From Mitsuaria sp. GD03876 (GTDB lineage Bacteria; Pseudomonadota; Gammaproteobacteria; Burkholderiales; Burkholderiaceae_C), in the NCBI RefSeq assembly GCF_029840635.1, contig NZ_JAOCCU010000061.1:1-33450 (forward strand): a DNA stretch of 33,450 nucleotides, in the 5' to 3' direction. Each line of letters begins with the position of its first letter. The stretch's first letter is position 1. A program made the translations under genes and the position numbers. This document shows, in pieces, positions 30,863 through 33,450 of this stretch. The notes under the pieces were generated by a model, which saw nothing but the letters and a program-made list of their open reading frames with translations, made no database searches and was not told the origin of the DNA.

Positions 30863-32129
30863 CGCGCTGCTTCACGGCCTGCTGCGGCAGGCGGCCCTGC
30901 TGTCCGCGATCGCGCTCGTGCTGCTGGTGGCGCGGCGGCCGCTCACGCGGCATCTCGGACCCGGCTTCGCCTACGCGGCCTGGCTCGCGCTGCCGTTGCT
31001 GCTGCTCGTCGACCTGCTGCCGGCCAGCCGCCCGGTGACCGCGCTCTCCGCCGAGTTCCTCCGCGAGGTCACGCCCGCGCTGGTGCCGCCGGCATCGCTC
31101 GTCGCGCCGGCGGTCCCCGCGCGAGAGAACGGCGTCTGGCTGTGGCTGTGGGGCACTGGCGCCTTCGCGGTCGCCGTCGCGATGGCGATGCGGCAGCTCT
31201 GGTTCTCCGCCACCTTGACCCGCGCGGCGGACGGCCGCTCCTGGATCGGCGAGCAAGGCCCCGCGCTGATCGGCCTCTGGCCCGCGCGGCTGGTGCTGCC
31301 GCCCGACTTCGACACGCGCTTCGACGACGCGCAGCGCGAGCTCGTGCTGGCGCATGAAGCGGTGCATCGCCGCCGCTTCGACAACCACTGGAACGCGCTC
31401 GCTGCGGCGCTGTGCGCGCTGCACTGGTTCAACCCGCTGGCCTGGCTGGCCCTGCGCGCGATGCGGGCCGACCAGGAGCTGTCCTGCGACCGCGCGGTGA
31501 TGCGGCAGCACCCCGGTCGCGAGGCCGACTACGGCCGCGCGCTGCTCAACGCGCTGGCGTCGCCCTCCCCGCTGCAGCCCTGGTCCGGGTGGCACTCGGC
31601 CCATCCGCTCGTCGACCGCGTCGCGTTGTTGAGCGCCCCGCCCCGGTCCGCCCTTCGCCGCCGAGTGGGGGGCCTCTCGCTGGCGCTGGTCGCGCTCGTG
31701 GCCGCCGGCGTGCTGGTGACGCTGAACTCGGCGACGACGCCGCCGCCCGGCGAGGCCCGCATCCAGCTCGACTTCGAGTTCAGCGTGACGCGCGCCGCCA
31801 AGGACGGTGGCCGCGACACCCGGACCTCCCACGTGCGCGCCATCGTGCGCGAGGGCGAGCGCACCTCCGTGTTCCAGGACGCCGGCGACGCGCACACGCC
31901 CGCCCAGCAGCTCCGGCTCGACATCGTCGCGTGGCGCCCGAGGCCCGACGATTTCCCACCCCCATCACTCGGCACCATCGACCTGGAGATCGCGACTTTC
32001 TACGACGGCAAGCCGTGGTCGACCGAGGACCGGCAGCGGGTCGGCGCCACGCCCACGCAGCTGCGCGTCGAGCCCCTGGACGGCTCGCCGCCCATCATTT
32101 CCCGGCGGATCACCGGCAAGGTGCTTTGA
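30855..32129 (+). CDS. BlaR1-like M56 family membrane metallopeptidase (first copy)
   Basis: A 424-residue membrane zinc protease starting at GTG 30855. Two N-terminal helices ('ALLSAIALVLLVARR' and 'YAAWLALPLLLLVDLLP') and a third ('VWLWLWGTGAFAVAVAMAMRQLWF') precede the cytoplasmic catalytic part with His167-Glu-x-x-His171 ('LAHEAVHRRRFDNHW') and the third zinc ligand Glu208 ('DQELSCDRAV'). A fourth helix ('GLSLALVALVAAGVLVTL', about 275-292) leads to an external domain of about 130 residues. That domain is beta-rich and has none of the penicillin-binding motifs (SxxK, KTG) of BlaR1, so the signal is not read by beta-lactam acylation. It overlaps the repressor gene by 8 bp and is followed 25 bp later by a paralogue. 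Confidence 0.92.
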   Translation: MIDALLHGLLRQAALLSAIALVLLVARRPLTRHLGPGFAYAAWLALPLLLLVDLLPASRPVTALSAEFLREVTPALVPPASLVAPAVPARENGVWLWLWGTGAFAVAVAMAMRQLWFSATLTRAADGRSWIGEQGPALIGLWPARLVLPPDFDTRFDDAQRELVLAHEAVHRRRFDNHWNALAAALCALHWFNPLAWLALRAMRADQELSCDRAVMRQHPGREADYGRALLNALASPSPLQPWSGWHSAHPLVDRVALLSAPPRSALRRRVGGLSLALVALVAAGVLVTLNSATTPPPGEARIQLDFEFSVTRAAKDGGRDTRTSHVRAIVREGERTSVFQDAGDAHTPAQQLRLDIVAWRPRPDDFPPPSLGTIDLEIATFYDGKPWSTEDRQRVGATPTQLRVEPLDGSPPIISRRITGKVL

Positions 32130-32154
32130 GCGCGCGCGAAGGACGACCCATCCC

Positions 32155-33450
32155 ATGATCGATACCCTGCTCCACGCGCTGCCACAAGCGCTCGCTCAGG
32201 CGCTGCTGCGCCAGTCCGTGCTGCTCGCGATCGCCGCGCTGGCGCTGCTCGCGCTGCGGCGGCCGCTGTCGCGTCACTTCGGCCCCGGCTTCGCCTACGC
32301 GGCCTGGGCGCTGATCCCGCTGCTGCTCGTCGTCGGCGCGCTGCCGGCGAGCGCGCCCGCCACGCGGTTCTCCGCGGAGCTGGTGCGTCAGATCGCTCCG
32401 GCGATGGGACAGGCGGAGGAGTCCTCGCTGACGCGGGTCGTACCGTCCTCCGGGACCCTGTGGTTGATGCTGTGGGCCATCGGCGTGCTGGTCGCCTGCG
32501 CCCGCATGGTGTGGCTGCAGCGGCGCTTCGGCGCGTCGCTGACGCGGGCCGCGGGCGATCCGCACTGGATCGGCGCGCGGGGTCCGGCGCTCGTCGGCCT
32601 GTGGCCGCCGCGCCTCGTGCTGCCGCCCGACTTCGAGCAACGCTTCGACGCGCGTCAACGCCCGCTGGTGCTGGCGCACGAGGCGGTCCACCGCCGCCGC
32701 TGCGACAACCACTGGAACGCGCTCGCCGCCGCGCTGTGCGCGCTGCACTGGTTCAACCCGCTGGCCTGGCTGGCCCTGCGCGCGATGCGCATCGACCAGG
32801 AGCTGTCCTGCGATCACGCCGTGATGCGCGCCCATCCCGGCCGCGAGGCCGATTACGGCCGCGCGCTGCTGCGCGCGCAGCAGTCCCCGTCTTCGCTCCA
32901 GCCGTGGTCCGGCTGGGGCTCGTCCCATCCGTTGATCGAAAGAGTCGCCATGCTCGCTGTCCGTCCTCGTTCCCCCGCCCGCCGGCTGTTCGGCGCCGGT
33001 GCCCTCGTGCTGCTGGGCCTCGGCGCGGCCGGCGTCGTGCAGGCGGTGAACGCCGTCGCGCCCGCGCCCAACGGCGAGCTCATCGGCCTGGAGATGGCGA
33101 TCCAGTTCAACCATCGCGTCGACGGCGTGATCCGCGACCAGCGCCTGGTCCCGCGGCTGCGCCTGGCCGCGGCGGACGGCGAGAAGGCGCTGGTGATCAT
33201 GAAGAGCGACCAGCAGCCGTCGGCCGGCGGCGAGCCGTCCGAGGCGGAACAGCTGCGCATCGAGGTGCGCCCCAGGCGGGTCGACGCGACGCATGTGCTC
33301 GTCGCCTACGACATCCGTGAAGGCGGCAAGCCGCTGCTCAAGAGCGCGGTGTTGGTCGAGGACGGCATCGACGCCGGCATGCACACCTCGGCGGCCGACG
33401 ACAAGGACACCGAGGTCGTGGTGCGCGTGCGGACCTTCCCGGCGTCGGAG
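32155..33450 (+). CDS. BlaR1-like M56 family membrane metallopeptidase (second copy, 3' end outside window)
   Basis: 432 codons are present with no stop before the right edge. The layout copies the preceding gene: two N-terminal helices, a third helix ('TLWLMLWAIGVLVACARMVWLQ'), zinc site His175-Glu-x-x-His179 ('LAHEAVHRRRCDNHW') with the later Glu in 'DQELSCDHAV', a fourth helix ('LFGAGALVLLGLGAAGVVQAV') and a beta-rich external domain. The catalytic region is almost identical to the first copy even at synonymous sites (59 identical bases, 31407-31465 versus 32731-32789), whereas the external domains share little. It starts at ATG 32155 with AAGGA upstream. It probably reads a different signal while cutting the same repressor. 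Confidence 0.9.
   Translation, partial: MIDTLLHALPQALAQALLRQSVLLAIAALALLALRRPLSRHFGPGFAYAAWALIPLLLVVGALPASAPATRFSAELVRQIAPAMGQAEESSLTRVVPSSGTLWLMLWAIGVLVACARMVWLQRRFGASLTRAAGDPHWIGARGPALVGLWPPRLVLPPDFEQRFDARQRPLVLAHEAVHRRRCDNHWNALAAALCALHWFNPLAWLALRAMRIDQELSCDHAVMRAHPGREADYGRALLRAQQSPSSLQPWSGWGSSHPLIERVAMLAVRPRSPARRLFGAGALVLLGLGAAGVVQAVNAVAPAPNGELIGLEMAIQFNHRVDGVIRDQRLVPRLRLAAADGEKALVIMKSDQQPSAGGEPSEAEQLRIEVRPRRVDATHVLVAYDIREGGKPLLKSAVLVEDGIDAGMHTSAADDKDTEVVVRVRTFPASE

Noticed and set aside
30440-33450. Classical beta-lactam-sensing bla regulon
   Set aside because: The M56 proteins lack a penicillin-binding domain in the part seen, and no beta-lactamase is in the operon; the beta-lactamase at 20310-21506 is 9 kb away with a differently spaced upstream repeat.

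Overview
The window is very GC-rich, densely packed DNA with strong GC3 bias. It most resembles a chromosomal segment of a Burkholderiales betaproteobacterium of the Roseateles/Mitsuaria type. This is an inference from composition and gene content: a BaeSR-linked RND pump, an orphan CheC/CheY/GGDEF operon, and secreted enzymes against fungal polymers. I see no phage, insertion sequence, CRISPR array, tRNA or rRNA. All clear genes look chromosomal and intact except the last, which runs off the right edge.

Layout. (1) 209-808: a GNAT acetyltransferase. (2) 1031-7458: a plus-strand cluster of a small DUF2946-like protein, a TonB-dependent receptor, an ABC ATPase and two DUF3526-type ABC permeases; the last four are joined by three ATGA start/stop overlaps. 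(3) 7367-8587: an MFS transporter on the minus strand whose 3' end overlaps the permease by 92 bp. Its upstream region holds an inverted pair of REP-like hairpins. (4) 9063-11666: two convergent secreted glycan hydrolases, a CBM56-GH64 beta-1,3-glucanase and a spherulin-4/GH135-like protein, separated by a good terminator. The glucanase promoter carries a perfect LacI-type palindrome. (5) 11820-20085: a tripartite RND efflux operon (minus strand: adaptor, pump, outer-membrane channel) divergent from its likely regulators baeS-baeR. (6) 20310-21506: a class C beta-lactamase. (7) 21568-23506: a DUF5329 protein divergent from the chromate transporter ChrA. (8) 23603-25377: a MerR-family regulator divergent from an Old Yellow Enzyme-type oxidoreductase, with a textbook 19-bp-spacer MerR promoter between them. 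(9) 25417-26958: an unrecognised protein with a (Gly-Gln) repeat and what looks like a PD-(D/E)XK nuclease core. (10) 26991-30179 (minus): a four-gene overlapping signalling operon of a cysteine-less molybdopterin-oxidoreductase-fold protein, a diguanylate cyclase, a CheY-like receiver and a CheC phosphatase. (11) 30440-33450: a BlaI/MecI-type repressor with twin operators, then two tandem BlaR1-like M56 metallopeptidases without a penicillin-sensor domain.

Working together: the GH64/GH135 pair suggests attack on fungal cell walls and biofilm polysaccharide. The pump with BaeSR, the beta-lactamase and the BlaI/M56 module form a cell-envelope stress and drug-resistance theme. The molybdopterin-fold/GGDEF/CheY/CheC operon looks like a self-contained sensory unit linking a periplasmic signal to c-di-GMP and to a phospho-receiver with its own phosphatase. 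The least described parts are that operon, the PD-(D/E)XK-like protein, the BlaI-M56-M56 module and the TonB receptor/ABC/DUF3526 cluster.
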